Part shown: positions 25,448 to 34,389 of the stretch, in pieces
Position numbering within the stretch: position 1 is the first letter of the stretch
Layout of the letters: each line of letters begins with the position of its first letter
NCBI GenBank assembly: GCA_000171835.1
Contig: ABHC01000001.1
Coordinates: 310,001 to 374,000 of the forward strand
From: an alpha proteobacterium BAL199
GTDB taxonomy: Bacteria > Pseudomonadota > Alphaproteobacteria > Thalassobaculales > Thalassobaculaceae
Direction of reading: 5' to 3'
Length of the DNA: 64,000 bases
Made by a program: the position numbers and the translations under genes
The notes under the pieces: generated by a model
Told to the model about the DNA's origin: nothing
Database searches by the model: none
Seen by the model: only the letters and a program-made list of their open reading frames with translations

Positions 25448-25560
25448 GGCCCTTCGTGGCTTCGCTGCGCTCGCGCCTCAGGGCGATAGAGTTAAGGTCC
25501 TGAGTCCGAACAAATTTCTGTCGCCCTGAGGAGCCCAGCATCGTCGGGCCGCGAAGGGCC
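25448..25560. repeat. Nested palindromic intergenic repeat
   Basis: Two inverted repeats lie one inside the other. The outer is GGCCCTTCG (25448-25456) with CGAAGGGCC (25552-25560); the inner is CCTCAGGGCGA (25476-25486) with TCGCCCTGAGG (25521-25531). It lies between convergent genes and no T-run follows, so it is more like a REP/BIME-type element than a simple terminator. A related half-copy occurs at 55249-55288 with the same 31-base offset between TCGCCCTGA and CGAAGGGCC. Confidence 0.75.
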
Positions 25561-25566
25561 GGGCGC

Positions 25567-26442
25567 CTACCGCAGGAACCGTTTCTCGTCGGCCTTGACC
25601 CGGTCCATGCCCTGCAGGCGGAAGATTTCCTCCACGCTGACGATATCCCGGTCGGCGCCCTGGATGCCGCCGTCGGCAAGGATCTGGGCGAACACCTGCT
25701 GCATGGCGGTGACGGCGGCGCGGATCGCGTGGTTGCCCCAGATCGTCACCGCGATCTTGCCGAGCGCCTTCATGCGCGCGACCGTGAAGTCGGGATAGGC
25801 GGTCGGCACCACCACGATCGGCGCCTTGCCGGTCCAGGCCCGCACGAAGCTTTCGACCTCGTCCGGGCTCTTCTGCTTGGAGTGGATCAGGATCATGTCG
25901 GCGCCGGCCTCCTCGTAGGCGGCCGAGCGGGCCAACGCCTCGGCCTCGCCGAGTCCGGCGATCAGCGCCTCGCAGCGGGCGATCACCAGGAAATCGGAGT
26001 CCTCGCGGGCGGCGCAGGCCGCCTCGATCTTGCCCTGGAACTCCTCGACCCGCAGCAGGTCCTGGCGGCCGCCGGCGATCAGGCTGGTGACCTTCGGGAA
26101 GGACTTGTCCTCGATCACCACGGCGGCGGCACCGGCCCGTTCGTACTGTTCGATCGCGTGGATCACGTTGATGGCGTTGCCGAACCCGGTGTCGATGTCG
26201 GCAATCACCGGCAGGCCGCTAGACTCGGCCATCGACCGCATGGTCTCCAGGTGCTGGGTCATCGAGACCAGGCTGACGTCCGGCAACCCGTGCAAGGCTG
26301 ACAGCTCGAATCCGCTGGCCCAGATGCCGTCGAATCCCGCATCGGCCGCCAGCCGTGCCGACAGCGGGCTGTGTCCGGCCATCACCTGCACCAGCCCGCG
26401 CTCGGCGATCCGGTCCTTCAGCATTCTGCCCTTGCTCGTCAT
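25567..26442 (-). CDS. PEP mutase/isocitrate lyase superfamily enzyme, likely phosphonopyruvate hydrolase
   Basis: 291-residue TIM barrel. Landmarks: FDGIWASGFELSALHGLPD, the metal-binding ADIDTGFG (about 81-88), and the gating loop EDKSFPKVTSL (111-121). PEP mutases carry EDKxxxKxNS, with Asn in the loop. Here that residue is Thr119. A Thr at this place is, from memory of the Variovorax enzyme work, a mark of phosphonopyruvate hydrolases, which release phosphate and pyruvate. No other phosphonate genes are in view. The Thr is seen directly; the hydrolase call is inferred. Confidence 0.75.
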   Translation of the reverse strand: MTSKGRMLKDRIAERGLVQVMAGHSPLSARLAADAGFDGIWASGFELSALHGLPDVSLVSMTQHLETMRSMAESSGLPVIADIDTGFGNAINVIHAIEQYERAGAAAVVIEDKSFPKVTSLIAGGRQDLLRVEEFQGKIEAACAAREDSDFLVIARCEALIAGLGEAEALARSAAYEEAGADMILIHSKQKSPDEVESFVRAWTGKAPIVVVPTAYPDFTVARMKALGKIAVTIWGNHAIRAAVTAMQQVFAQILADGGIQGADRDIVSVEEIFRLQGMDRVKADEKRFLR

Positions 26443-26535
26443 GCGCTTGCTCCCGTCCCGGCGGCATCCACCCGCAAGGCTAGGCCGAACCGGTCGCTGG
26501 ATTCCATGGGGATCGAGCGGTCGGTTGAATTCTTT

Positions 26536-26564
26536 TTGCGAATGACACTGAGAATCGTTTGCAA
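26536..26564. promoter_or_regulatory. Fur-like (iron-responsive) operator
   Basis: TTGCGAATGACACTGAGAAT continues to CGTTTGCAA, an imperfect palindrome whose arms TTGCGAATG and CGTTTGCAA complement each other. The AATGA...GAGAATCG core resembles Fur boxes. It lies about 80 bases before the TonB-receptor start. Fur versus another iron regulator (Irr, RirA) cannot be decided. Confidence 0.5.
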
Positions 26565-26643
26565 TAGCAGATCGACCTCAGCATACTCCGCGCCGACCGG
26601 CACTCGCCGGATCCAGGGCAATCCTCTTGGGGGCAAGAGTTCG

Positions 26644-28584
26644 ATGAAGGGCAAGGTCGTCGTCACGACCGCGGTGCTGCTTGCCGGCACCGCCATGGAG
26701 GCCGCGCAGGCCGAGACGTTCAATCTGGAGCCGGTGCAGGTGGTGGGCTCCGACGTCCATCCCTCGCAGGAGGTCCGCACTCAGGTCGAGGACTCGTTCA
26801 ACCAGAGCCGATCGGCGTCCTACGTCAATGGTTCGGTGATCCAGAACCTCAACCCGGTGAACAAGGGCGACGCGCTGCGGTACAACGCGGTCGGCCTGAT
26901 CAACCAGCCGGGTGACGGCGGCCGGTTCGGCGGCGGGACCAAGATCCGGACCTTCGGCGACTGGGGAGCGTCGGAATCGATCGACGGCCTGCCGGCGTTC
27001 AAGTTGGCGGGCGAGGAAGGCGGCGGCTACGCCAACACCATCATCCCGTCGATCGCGGTCGACCGGATCGGCGTGCTGCGCGGCGGTCGGGCCGTTCAGT
27101 ACGGCGACGGCACCGACGGCGGCGTGGTCGAAACCACCATCAAGTCAGGCCGGTACTATACCAATCATCAGGCGGTGAACCTCGACGTCAGTACCGCCAA
27201 GGAGGCGATGACCCAGGGCGAGATCGCCGACCACGGCGAGGCCTGGGACTACTACATGGCCGGCAACTGGCTGCAGGGCGAGTACAACGGCGACCCGGAG
27301 AACCTGGAGCGCCAGCGCGTGTTGGGCGGGCTCGGCAAGTTCGGCTGGAACATCGGCCCCGACACCCGCGGCGAGTTCCTGGCGATCATCGACCGCTCCA
27401 GCCCCGACATCATCCGCAACGGCAACGTCGAATCGATCGAGGTGAACAGCGAGGTCGGCGCCGCGACCGTCGATCACAAGTTCTCCGACCGCAGCAGCGT
27501 GCGGGTCGGTGCGCTTGTCACCAACACCCGGTCGACCTGGGACGCGAGGGCGCGCGATCGCAACGTCAACAACCGGATCGTGTTCGCCGACCACTACCTG
27601 TCGACGCCGTTGGCGGAGGGCCTGCGCTACGACGGCTCGCTCGGCCTGGAGTACAAGCAGACCGAGTATCAGCGCGACCGTCTGTGGGACAACACCTTCG
27701 ACGACATCGCGCTGAAATCGGCCAACTCGCTGACCGTGAACGATAACCTCGTGCTCAGCGCCGGGCTGCGCCACACGTGGTTCTCCAACGACATCATCTA
27801 CAACGGTGCCGAACAACCGAACAATCTGGCCGACGACAAGGTCTGGTCCTACGAGTTCGGGGCGTCCTACAGCGTGCTCGACAACACCCGGGTGCGTGGC
27901 TCGGTCGCGACCGGCTACAACCGCTTCATCGAGAAGTACGGCAATTTCGGCGCCGACGCGCTGAACGCCAACGGTGCCGGCGACGACATCGTGGAGTCCC
28001 GGACCTACGAACTCGGCATCAACCAGGGCTGGGCCGGCGGCTGGCTGGATGTCGCGCTCTACACCACCGAGCAGGATGGGGTGCCGCGGCGCAACAACGA
28101 TGCGATCGAGAGCGTGAAGGTCGATCAGTCGGGGCTTGAGGTCGAGTTGTTCACCCGGATCACCTCCCAGCTGACAATGTCGGCCGGTTACATGCGGGTC
28201 CTGCAGCTGGAGACCACGCGGGCCGACGGCACCAAGGTCAACGGCAACATCTTCTGGGACGGCCAGTCGACCTCGGTGCCGGAGAACCAGTTCAACCTGC
28301 GTCTCGACTACCACCTGACCGAGACGGTGAACCTGTGGGGTGCCGGATACTACAGCACCGGCTACGAGGCGGTGGCGGCGGACGACTCGGTGGTCGAGCG
28401 GGACGGCTTCCTCCGGCTCGATCTCGGCGCCGGCTGGGCGATCACCCCGAACTGGGCGGTGCGCGCCCGGGTCGAGAACCTGACCGACGAGCGCGACTTC
28501 GGCCAGACCGTCAAGGGGGCCCCGGTCAACGACGAGGGCAAGCTCGGGCGAGTGTTCTGGCTGGGCACCGACATCACCTTCTGA
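26644..28584 (+). CDS. TonB-dependent outer-membrane receptor
   Basis: 646 residues. The signal peptide probably ends at AQA|ETF (about 23). A plug domain follows (about 45-165: NPVNKGDALRYNAVGLI, GWGAS-like DWGASESIDGLPAF, DRIGVLRGGRAVQYGDGTDGGVVET), and then a 22-strand-type barrel of alternating aromatic strands. It ends in the typical terminal strand GRVFWLGTDITF with C-terminal Phe. TonB receptors import ferric siderophores, haem or other scarce nutrients. The Fur-like site and the PepSY partner downstream point to iron. The start at 26644 gives a proper signal peptide. Confidence 0.9.
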   Translation: MKGKVVVTTAVLLAGTAMEAAQAETFNLEPVQVVGSDVHPSQEVRTQVEDSFNQSRSASYVNGSVIQNLNPVNKGDALRYNAVGLINQPGDGGRFGGGTKIRTFGDWGASESIDGLPAFKLAGEEGGGYANTIIPSIAVDRIGVLRGGRAVQYGDGTDGGVVETTIKSGRYYTNHQAVNLDVSTAKEAMTQGEIADHGEAWDYYMAGNWLQGEYNGDPENLERQRVLGGLGKFGWNIGPDTRGEFLAIIDRSSPDIIRNGNVESIEVNSEVGAATVDHKFSDRSSVRVGALVTNTRSTWDARARDRNVNNRIVFADHYLSTPLAEGLRYDGSLGLEYKQTEYQRDRLWDNTFDDIALKSANSLTVNDNLVLSAGLRHTWFSNDIIYNGAEQPNNLADDKVWSYEFGASYSVLDNTRVRGSVATGYNRFIEKYGNFGADALNANGAGDDIVESRTYELGINQGWAGGWLDVALYTTEQDGVPRRNNDAIESVKVDQSGLEVELFTRITSQLTMSAGYMRVLQLETTRADGTKVNGNIFWDGQSTSVPENQFNLRLDYHLTETVNLWGAGYYSTGYEAVAADDSVVERDGFLRLDLGAGWAITPNWAVRARVENLTDERDFGQTVKGAPVNDEGKLGRVFWLGTDITF

Positions 28585-28606
28585 TCGGCGGAACGGGAGG
28601 ACGGTC

Positions 28607-29725
28607 ATGCTGTACCGGTGGCTGCGCCGGATCCATCTGGTGCTGTTCCTGGCGAGTGCGGTGCCGCTTCTGGTGCTCAGCCTGACCGGAGCGCTGCTGG
28701 TCTACGGCCCGGAACTGCAGGAGACGATCGAGCCGGAGATCTGGGTGGTCGAGCCCAAGGGGGCGCCGCTGCCGGTCCGGACCCTGCTGGCGCGGGTCGG
28801 CGAGCAGCGCCCTGACCTGACGGTCTGGTCGGTCGCGATGGCCGACCAGCCGGACCAAGCATGGCGGCTGTGGCTGTCCGGCGGGCAGGGGGCGGTGAAC
28901 GTCGATCCCTATGACGGCCGGGTGCTGGCGCACTACCAGCCGAACCGCAACGCCCAGGGCATCGTCACCGCGCTGCACAGGCGTTGGCTGGTCGACGACA
29001 AGGTGGCGGCTCCGTGGGTCCGCCACGCCGTGTCGACGGTTGCCTTGGTCCTGATGGTCCAAGTGCTGGTCGGAATCGGGATCTGGCTGACCCCGCCGCG
29101 TCGGCTGGCCCGGCTGCGGGTCGATTTCAGCAAGCGTCCGCGGATGGTGGTCATCCGCCTGCATCAGTTGTCGGGCGTGGTGACGGCGGTGCTGCTGCTG
29201 ACGGTCGCGTTCACCGGGCTGGCGATGTACTGGCACACCCCGGCCCGGTATGTGGTCGAGGCGGCCACCGGCAGCCGGGTGCAGGAACAGCCGGCGCTGC
29301 CCGATGGTCCGATGGCCCCGATCGCCGATCTCGATGCGGCGGTCGCGCTGGGGCAGGCGGCGTTTCCCGAGGCCCGCCTGCGTCATCTCCGGGTTCCGGC
29401 GCGACCCGGTGACGTCGCCGTCCTGCACCTGGAGGGGACGACCATCGGCCCGCCGTCGCGGGTGTGGGTCGGCGACAACCCGCCGCGCGTCCTGGCGATG
29501 CAGGACGGAGCGGCCGGGTCGCCGGCCAACTGGATCTGGCACATGCGCTACCCGCTGCACGTCGGCGAGTTTGCCGGGCCGGTAGTACGGGCATTCTGGG
29601 TCGTCGTTGCCCTGTTGCCGGCCGGCTTCGTGATCAGCGGGCTGTGGCTGTACGGCAACCGCCGCCGCTTCGCTTGGGCGGTTGCCGCCGGCGGTTACCG
29701 GCGCGCCAGCGCGCGTTCCACGTAG
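28607..29725 (+). CDS. PepSY-associated transmembrane protein
   Basis: 372 residues of the PepSY_TM family. It opens YRWLRRIHLVLFLASAVPLLVLSLTGALLVYGPEL (helix 1), has further helices at about 145-165, 185-210 and 330-355, and PepSY-like periplasmic segments (PYDGRVLAHY, NWIWHMRYPLHVGEF). HxxxG/HLHxG-type histidines could bind haem. Family members next to TonB receptors are thought to act as inner-membrane ferric or siderophore reductases. It starts 22 bases after the receptor gene. Its last 31 bases overlap the end of the convergent isomerase gene. Confidence 0.85.
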   Translation: MLYRWLRRIHLVLFLASAVPLLVLSLTGALLVYGPELQETIEPEIWVVEPKGAPLPVRTLLARVGEQRPDLTVWSVAMADQPDQAWRLWLSGGQGAVNVDPYDGRVLAHYQPNRNAQGIVTALHRRWLVDDKVAAPWVRHAVSTVALVLMVQVLVGIGIWLTPPRRLARLRVDFSKRPRMVVIRLHQLSGVVTAVLLLTVAFTGLAMYWHTPARYVVEAATGSRVQEQPALPDGPMAPIADLDAAVALGQAAFPEARLRHLRVPARPGDVAVLHLEGTTIGPPSRVWVGDNPPRVLAMQDGAAGSPANWIWHMRYPLHVGEFAGPVVRAFWVVVALLPAGFVISGLWLYGNRRRFAWAVAAGGYRRASARST

Positions 29726-30321
29726 TCGAGGCGGTCCTGGCCGTAGAACGGCTCGTCGTCGACGAAATAGGTGGGAGCCCCGATCACGCCGCGTACGATG
29801 GCTTCCTGGCAGTTGCGGGATAGCTCCGCCTGTACGCCCGCGCTCAGGGCCTCGTCGATCAACGCGTCGGGCTTGGTGAAGCCGGCGTCGCGGCACAGCT
29901 TGGCCACGACGGCTTTGTCGGCGATGTCCAGGTCGTCACGCCACAGGGCCTGCAGGACGCCCAGGCTCAGTTCATCGACGCCGCCGGCCTCGCCGCGGGC
30001 CGCGGCGCGCTGGCCGGCGATGACGATGCCGGACGGCAGTTCAAACGGCCCCATGTGATGAATCGGCTCGCGCAGCAGCGGAACGCCCAGGTGCTCGGCG
30101 CAGCGCAGCACGTCGCGCATGGAGTAGTTGCGCAGCATCGTCGGCCGCTCGCCGAACGGCATTCCGCCGATCGGCGGCATCACCACCGACAGCAGGATCG
30201 GCCGGTGCACGATCCGTCGACCGCTGGCCTTCGCCATCGCGTTCAGCCGGGCGGCGCCGATGTAGGTGAAGTTCGAGCGGGTCGAGTAGTAGTAGTCGAT
30301 GGTTTTCTCAGGCGTCGGCAC
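29695..30321 (-). CDS. 2-hydroxychromene-2-carboxylate isomerase family (DsbA-like) protein
   Basis: 208-residue thioredoxin-fold protein of the HCCA isomerase/GST-kappa group. The N-terminus IDYYYSTRSNFTYIGAARL places Ser/Asn where DsbA has CxxC. The conserved LRNYSMRDVLRCAEHLGVP and the C-terminal RGVIGAPTYFVDDEPFYGQDRLDYVE (cis-Pro loop) are present. Characterised members use glutathione to isomerise a naphthalene intermediate, but most genomic copies have unknown substrates. The end overlaps the PepSY gene. Confidence 0.87.
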   Translation of the reverse strand: MPTPEKTIDYYYSTRSNFTYIGAARLNAMAKASGRRIVHRPILLSVVMPPIGGMPFGERPTMLRNYSMRDVLRCAEHLGVPLLREPIHHMGPFELPSGIVIAGQRAAARGEAGGVDELSLGVLQALWRDDLDIADKAVVAKLCRDAGFTKPDALIDEALSAGVQAELSRNCQEAIVRGVIGAPTYFVDDEPFYGQDRLDYVERALARR

Positions 30322-30412
30322 GGCGGGGTACTCCGGTTGCTGGACTGCCCGACACTACGCCGCGGTCCTTGGCCACGCTAGCGGAGTGGCTGGCACATCC
30401 GCGTGAAGTGGG

Positions 30413-32110
30413 TCAGCCCTTCTTCTGCTGTTTGGCCCAGCTGTCGCGCAGACCGACGGTCCGGTTGAACACCGGCCGGCCGGGGGCAGAGTCCTTGTCG
30501 CGGCAGAAGTAGCCGAGACGCTCGAACTGCACTGGTTCCGGATCGTTGCCGGCAGCCAGCGCTGGCTCGACCAGGGCGCCGGTCAGCACCTCCAGCGAAT
30601 TCGGGTTGATATCATCGAAGATGTCGCCCTCGGATCCCGGGGTCGGGCTGGCGAACAGGTGGTCGTACAGCCGTACTTCCACCGGCACCGCATCGACCGC
30701 CGACAGCCAGTGCATGGTGCCGCGCACCTTGCGGCCGTCCGGCGAGTCGCCGCCCTTGGTCGCCGGGTCGTAGGTGCAGCGCAGCTCGACCACGTTGCCG
30801 GCGTCGTCCTTCACCATCCCCGTGCAGGTGACGTAGTAAGCATAGCGCAGCCGCACTTCCTGGCCGACGGTCAGCCGGTAGAACTTCTTCGGTGCGTCCT
30901 CCATGAAATCGTCCTGCTCGATCCACAGCTCGCGGCTGAACCGGATCGTGCGGGAGCCGGCCTCCGGGTCCTCCGGGTTGTTGATCGCCTCCAATTCCTC
31001 AATCTGTCCTTCCGGATAGTTCTCGATCACCACCTTCAGCGGGCGAAGCACCCCCATCCGGCGGATCGCTGTCTTGTTCAGCAGGTCGCGGATCGAGAAG
31101 TCGAACATCGCCATGTCGACCAGACTGTTGGCGCGCGCCATGCCGATCCGCTTGATGAAGTCCTTCAGGGCGGCCGCCGGCACGCCGCGGCGCTGCAGCC
31201 CGGCCAGGGTCGGCATGCGCGGATCGTCCCAGCCGGTGACATGGCCGTCGCGCACCAGGGTGGTCAGCACCCGCTTGGACAGCACGGTGTGGGTCAGGTT
31301 CAGGCGTGCGAACTCGTACTGCCGCGGCTTCGACGGCACAGGCAGGTTGTCGAGCAGCCAGTCGTACAGCGGCCGGTGCGACTCGAACTCCAGGGTGCAC
31401 AGCGAGTGGGTGATGCCCTCGATCGCGTCGGACTGGCCGTGGGCGTAGTCGTAGGTCGGGTAGACGCACCAGGCGTCACCGGTGCGCGGGTGGCTGGCGT
31501 GCAGGATGCGGTACAGGGTCGGGTCGCGCAGATTGATGTTGCCCGACGCCATGTCGATCTTGGCGCGCAGCACCCGGGTCCCGTTCGGGAACTCGCCGGC
31601 CCGCATGCGATGGAACAGGTCGAGGTTCTCCTCCACGCTGCGGCTGCGGTGAGGGCTCTCGGTGCCGCCTTCGGTCAGCGTGCCGCGGTTCTGGCGCATC
31701 TCCTCGGCACTCTGGTCGTCGACATAGGCCTTGCCGTTGCGGATCAGGTGCTCGGCCCAGGCGTAGAGCTGCTCGAAATAGTCCGACGCGTGGTGCAGGT
31801 GGTCGCCCCAGTCGAAGCCGAGCCAGCGCACGTCGCGCTCGATGGCGTCGATGAATTCCTGCTCCTCGCGGGTCGGGTTGGTATCGTCGAAGCGCAGGTG
31901 GCAGCGCCCGCCGAACTCCTCGGCAACCCCGAAATTCAGGCAGATCGACTTGGCGTGACCGATGTGCAGGTAGCCGTTCGGCTCGGGCGGGAACCGGGTG
32001 ACCGGGGCGGCATGCTTGCCGGACGCGATGTCGGTGCGGATGATCTCGCGGATGAAATCCTGCCCGGCGCCGTCCGCTGCCGCGTCCGTGCCCGTCGGTG
32101 TGTCGTTCAT
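30413..32110 (-). CDS. glnS: Glutaminyl-tRNA synthetase
   Basis: 565-residue class I synthetase that charges tRNA-Gln. It has [17 protein letters not shown] with HIGH at about 49-52, [13 protein letters not shown], the substrate-binding [26 protein letters not shown], the KMSKS-like VLSKR (around residue 275), and a beta-barrel anticodon-binding half ending [16 protein letters not shown]. The length is normal. It is flanked by unrelated genes and likely monocistronic. A GlnRS in alphaproteobacteria is the acquired proteobacterial form. Confidence 0.96.
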   Translation of the reverse strand: MNDTPTGTDAAADGAGQDFIREIIRTDIASGKHAAPVTRFPPEPNGYLHIGHAKSICLNFGVAEEFGGRCHLRFDDTNPTREEQEFIDAIERDVRWLGFDWGDHLHHASDYFEQLYAWAEHLIRNGKAYVDDQSAEEMRQNRGTLTEGGTESPHRSRSVEENLDLFHRMRAGEFPNGTRVLRAKIDMASGNINLRDPTLYRILHASHPRTGDAWCVYPTYDYAHGQSDAIEGITHSLCTLEFESHRPLYDWLLDNLPVPSKPRQYEFARLNLTHTVLSKRVLTTLVRDGHVTGWDDPRMPTLAGLQRRGVPAAALKDFIKRIGMARANSLVDMAMFDFSIRDLLNKTAIRRMGVLRPLKVVIENYPEGQIEELEAINNPEDPEAGSRTIRFSRELWIEQDDFMEDAPKKFYRLTVGQEVRLRYAYYVTCTGMVKDDAGNVVELRCTYDPATKGGDSPDGRKVRGTMHWLSAVDAVPVEVRLYDHLFASPTPGSEGDIFDDINPNSLEVLTGALVEPALAAGNDPEPVQFERLGYFCRDKDSAPGRPVFNRTVGLRDSWAKQQKKG

Positions 32111-32208
32111 CGCGTGATCCTTACGTTCCGGTTCCGCGCCTATGTGCCAAATCCGCGAGGCAACGCCAAGGGCGGCGTGGCCGCTGCTGTTCGATATCGG
32201 CGCCTGCG

Positions 32209-32838
32209 TCAGGACGATTGCTGGCGGTGGCTCTTGTCGACCCGCAACAGCGCGATAACGTCCCGGATGACGCCGAACTGCGACGTTTCAGCCTCCCGGA
32301 GCTGATCCTCCGTCATTTCCCCGCGCGCCACCTTGTCCCGCCATGGCTTGTCGTAGAGGTGGTGGATGTCGATCGGATCGAAGTTCACATCCAGCATCAG
32401 CGCCAGCAAGGTGACGTTCTTGCCCTGGTCCCGCCAGTTCAGATTGTGCCGCCGGGACAGCATCAGGAATGTCTCTTTCGTGAAGCTGCGGACATGCGTC
32501 GGATCACTGAAGAACGACGTATGCAGCGGGTGGGGTACGGCGACCCGGACAGCACCGTTGTGGCGAACAACCCGGTAGATCTCCTTGATGATCGCGAAGA
32601 AGGTCTGGGGAGCCTGACCAAGATGCTCCAGGATGTGGCGGGCCACGATTTCGTCGACCGAGTCATCCTCGAACGGCCAGGGCGTGCGCTCCAGGTCCCA
32701 CAGGACGTCGGGATTGCAATCGGGGAAACTGTCGACGTTGATGAACTCGGGGTGCTTGTGGAACCCGCAGCCGATGCTCAGCTTGAGTGCTGGCGTCGGC
32801 GCGACGCGGCTCGCCGGCACGGGGGTATCGTCGGTCAT
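32209..32838 (-). CDS. Class I SAM-dependent methyltransferase
   Basis: 209 residues. The SAM-binding motif [22 protein letters not shown], is followed by [18 protein letters not shown] and [17 protein letters not shown], the usual type-11 methyltransferase layout. A C-terminal basic segment follows. Its start overlaps the stop of the metallo-hydrolase gene by four bases (ATGA), so the two are co-translated. The substrate is unknown; the HILEHL pattern is common in glycan- or sugar-related methyltransferases. Confidence 0.8.
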   Translation of the reverse strand: MTDDTPVPASRVAPTPALKLSIGCGFHKHPEFINVDSFPDCNPDVLWDLERTPWPFEDDSVDEIVARHILEHLGQAPQTFFAIIKEIYRVVRHNGAVRVAVPHPLHTSFFSDPTHVRSFTKETFLMLSRRHNLNWRDQGKNVTLLALMLDVNFDPIDIHHLYDKPWRDKVARGEMTEDQLREAETSQFGVIRDVIALLRVDKSHRQQSS

Positions 32839-33722
32839 GCCCGGTTCTCCCCCAGCCGCCAGTGGGCGTCGCCGTGGGTCAGGGTGCGGGTCGGGATGTC
32901 GTAGCTCATCAGGTCCTCACCGATCGCGAACGGCCCGGTGAAATCCCGCGCGACCTCGGCGGACAGCGCCTCGCGGTCGAACTCGGCCGGAACGAAGTGG
33001 TTCAGCATCAGGAACCGGGCCTCGGCTTCGGTCGCCACCTTGCCAACCTCCGCCGACAGGGTGTGGTAGGAGGCGACGGCGTCGATGCCTACCTGGGTGC
33101 GCATGCCGGGGACCGGTTTCATCAGCCCGTGGATGAAGCACTCGTGGATCAGCACGTCGGCGCCGCGCGCTGCTCGGATCAGCGCCGGGCAATAGCGGGT
33201 GTCGCCGCTGAACACAGCGGTGCTGCCGTCGTCGGCGCGGAACACGAAGCCATAGGCCTCTTCGACCGGCCGGTGATCGACCTTCACCGCGGTGACGGAC
33301 AGGCCGGGCAGGTCGACCACCGGGCCTTCGGCGTACTCCATGACTTCGGCGGTGAAGCCGGCGCTCGACGGCCGCTGCTCGTGGGCGATGCGCAGTTCCC
33401 GCTCGTCCTTCCACAGGGCCAGCAGCCCGTCGACATAGGCGCGGGTGCCCTTGGGGCCGTAGATCCGCAGCGGTGTGGTGCGGCCCTGGTGCCAGCCGGA
33501 GACGATCAACTGGTACAGGTCGACAAGGTGGTCGGAATGCAGATGGGTCAACAGCACCGCGTCGAGCTTTCCACCCGGACTGCCAGCCCCGACCAGGCGC
33601 TGGGTGACGCCCGACCCGCAGTCGACCAGGACCGACACGCTGCCGTGCCGCACCAGATTGGCCGGTCCGTAGCGCTTGGTATGGCACTGCGGGCAGCCGG
33701 TGCCGAGCAGGGTGACTTTCAT
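32835..33722 (-). CDS. MBL-fold metallo-hydrolase, RNase Z-like
   Basis: 295 residues. The metallo-beta-lactamase motif THLHSDHLVDLY lies at about 59-70, with FSGDTRYCPAL (motif IV-type Asp) and a late His in LMLNHFVP. The opening KVTLLGTGCP and PANLVR segments resemble RNase Z and arylsulfatase-type hydrolases. It lacks the long exosite arm of true tRNase Z, so a general phosphodiesterase or small-molecule hydrolase is as likely. The ATG at 33722 is the natural start. Confidence 0.85.
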   Translation of the reverse strand: MKVTLLGTGCPQCHTKRYGPANLVRHGSVSVLVDCGSGVTQRLVGAGSPGGKLDAVLLTHLHSDHLVDLYQLIVSGWHQGRTTPLRIYGPKGTRAYVDGLLALWKDERELRIAHEQRPSSAGFTAEVMEYAEGPVVDLPGLSVTAVKVDHRPVEEAYGFVFRADDGSTAVFSGDTRYCPALIRAARGADVLIHECFIHGLMKPVPGMRTQVGIDAVASYHTLSAEVGKVATEAEARFLMLNHFVPAEFDREALSAEVARDFTGPFAIGEDLMSYDIPTRTLTHGDAHWRLGENRA

Positions 33723-33884
33723 CGGAATGCACTCCGCAGTGCTTTGGATGGAAACGTACTCGTCGTCGTAAGGGCAATTGCCCAACATTCATAGTGTTTG
33801 TGGGGTGCCGTGCGAGATGCACTTCCGCGCTGATCCGATCACGCGCTAGGCTTCCACGACGTGCACCCGAACCGGAGTTCTGCC

Positions 33885-34265
33885 ATGACCCGTCCGATCA
33901 CCATCGCCCTGCTCGACGAGATCCAGGACGGCTTCAACCGGCACGATGTGGACGGCATCCTGTCGCACTTCGCCGACGAATGTGAATGGCTGATGGCGCG
34001 GGGACCGAGCGCGCCCGAAGGGCGGCGCTGCGTTGGCAAGGTGGAGATCGCCGAAGTGCTGCGGTCGCGCTACGCCCAGATCCCGGACATGCGCTGGGAG
34101 GAGATGCGGCATTGGGTTTGCGACGACACCAAGGCGCTGTCGGAATGGGTGGTGCGCGGCACCCCGACCGGCGGCGAGCCGTTCGAGTATCTCGGCTGCG
34201 ATCTTTGGGAATTCCGCGACGGCATGGTCACCCGCAAGGACACCTATTGGAAGTTCATCGGCTAG
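33885..34265 (+). CDS. NTF2-like/SnoaL-type protein
   Basis: 126 residues with the cone-fold pattern of the SnoaL/NTF2 superfamily: LLDEIQDGFNRHDVDGILSHFADECEW, then MRWEEMRHWVCDDTKALSEWVVRG and LWEFRDGMVTRKDTYWKFIG. Such proteins are small ligand-binding or isomerase-like units. The start has CCGGAG eight bases upstream. The role is unknown. Confidence 0.82.
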   Translation: MTRPITIALLDEIQDGFNRHDVDGILSHFADECEWLMARGPSAPEGRRCVGKVEIAEVLRSRYAQIPDMRWEEMRHWVCDDTKALSEWVVRGTPTGGEPFEYLGCDLWEFRDGMVTRKDTYWKFIG

Positions 34266-34389
34266 AATCGCTAAGATTTTCATCGGCGTGTCTCACGCGA
34301 TGATTGACCCGGCGTGTCGGCAAGCCGAACCTGCCGACGCATAAAGCCCTTCCTCCGGCCATTCGGCCTTCTTCATCGCAGGTCTCCTC

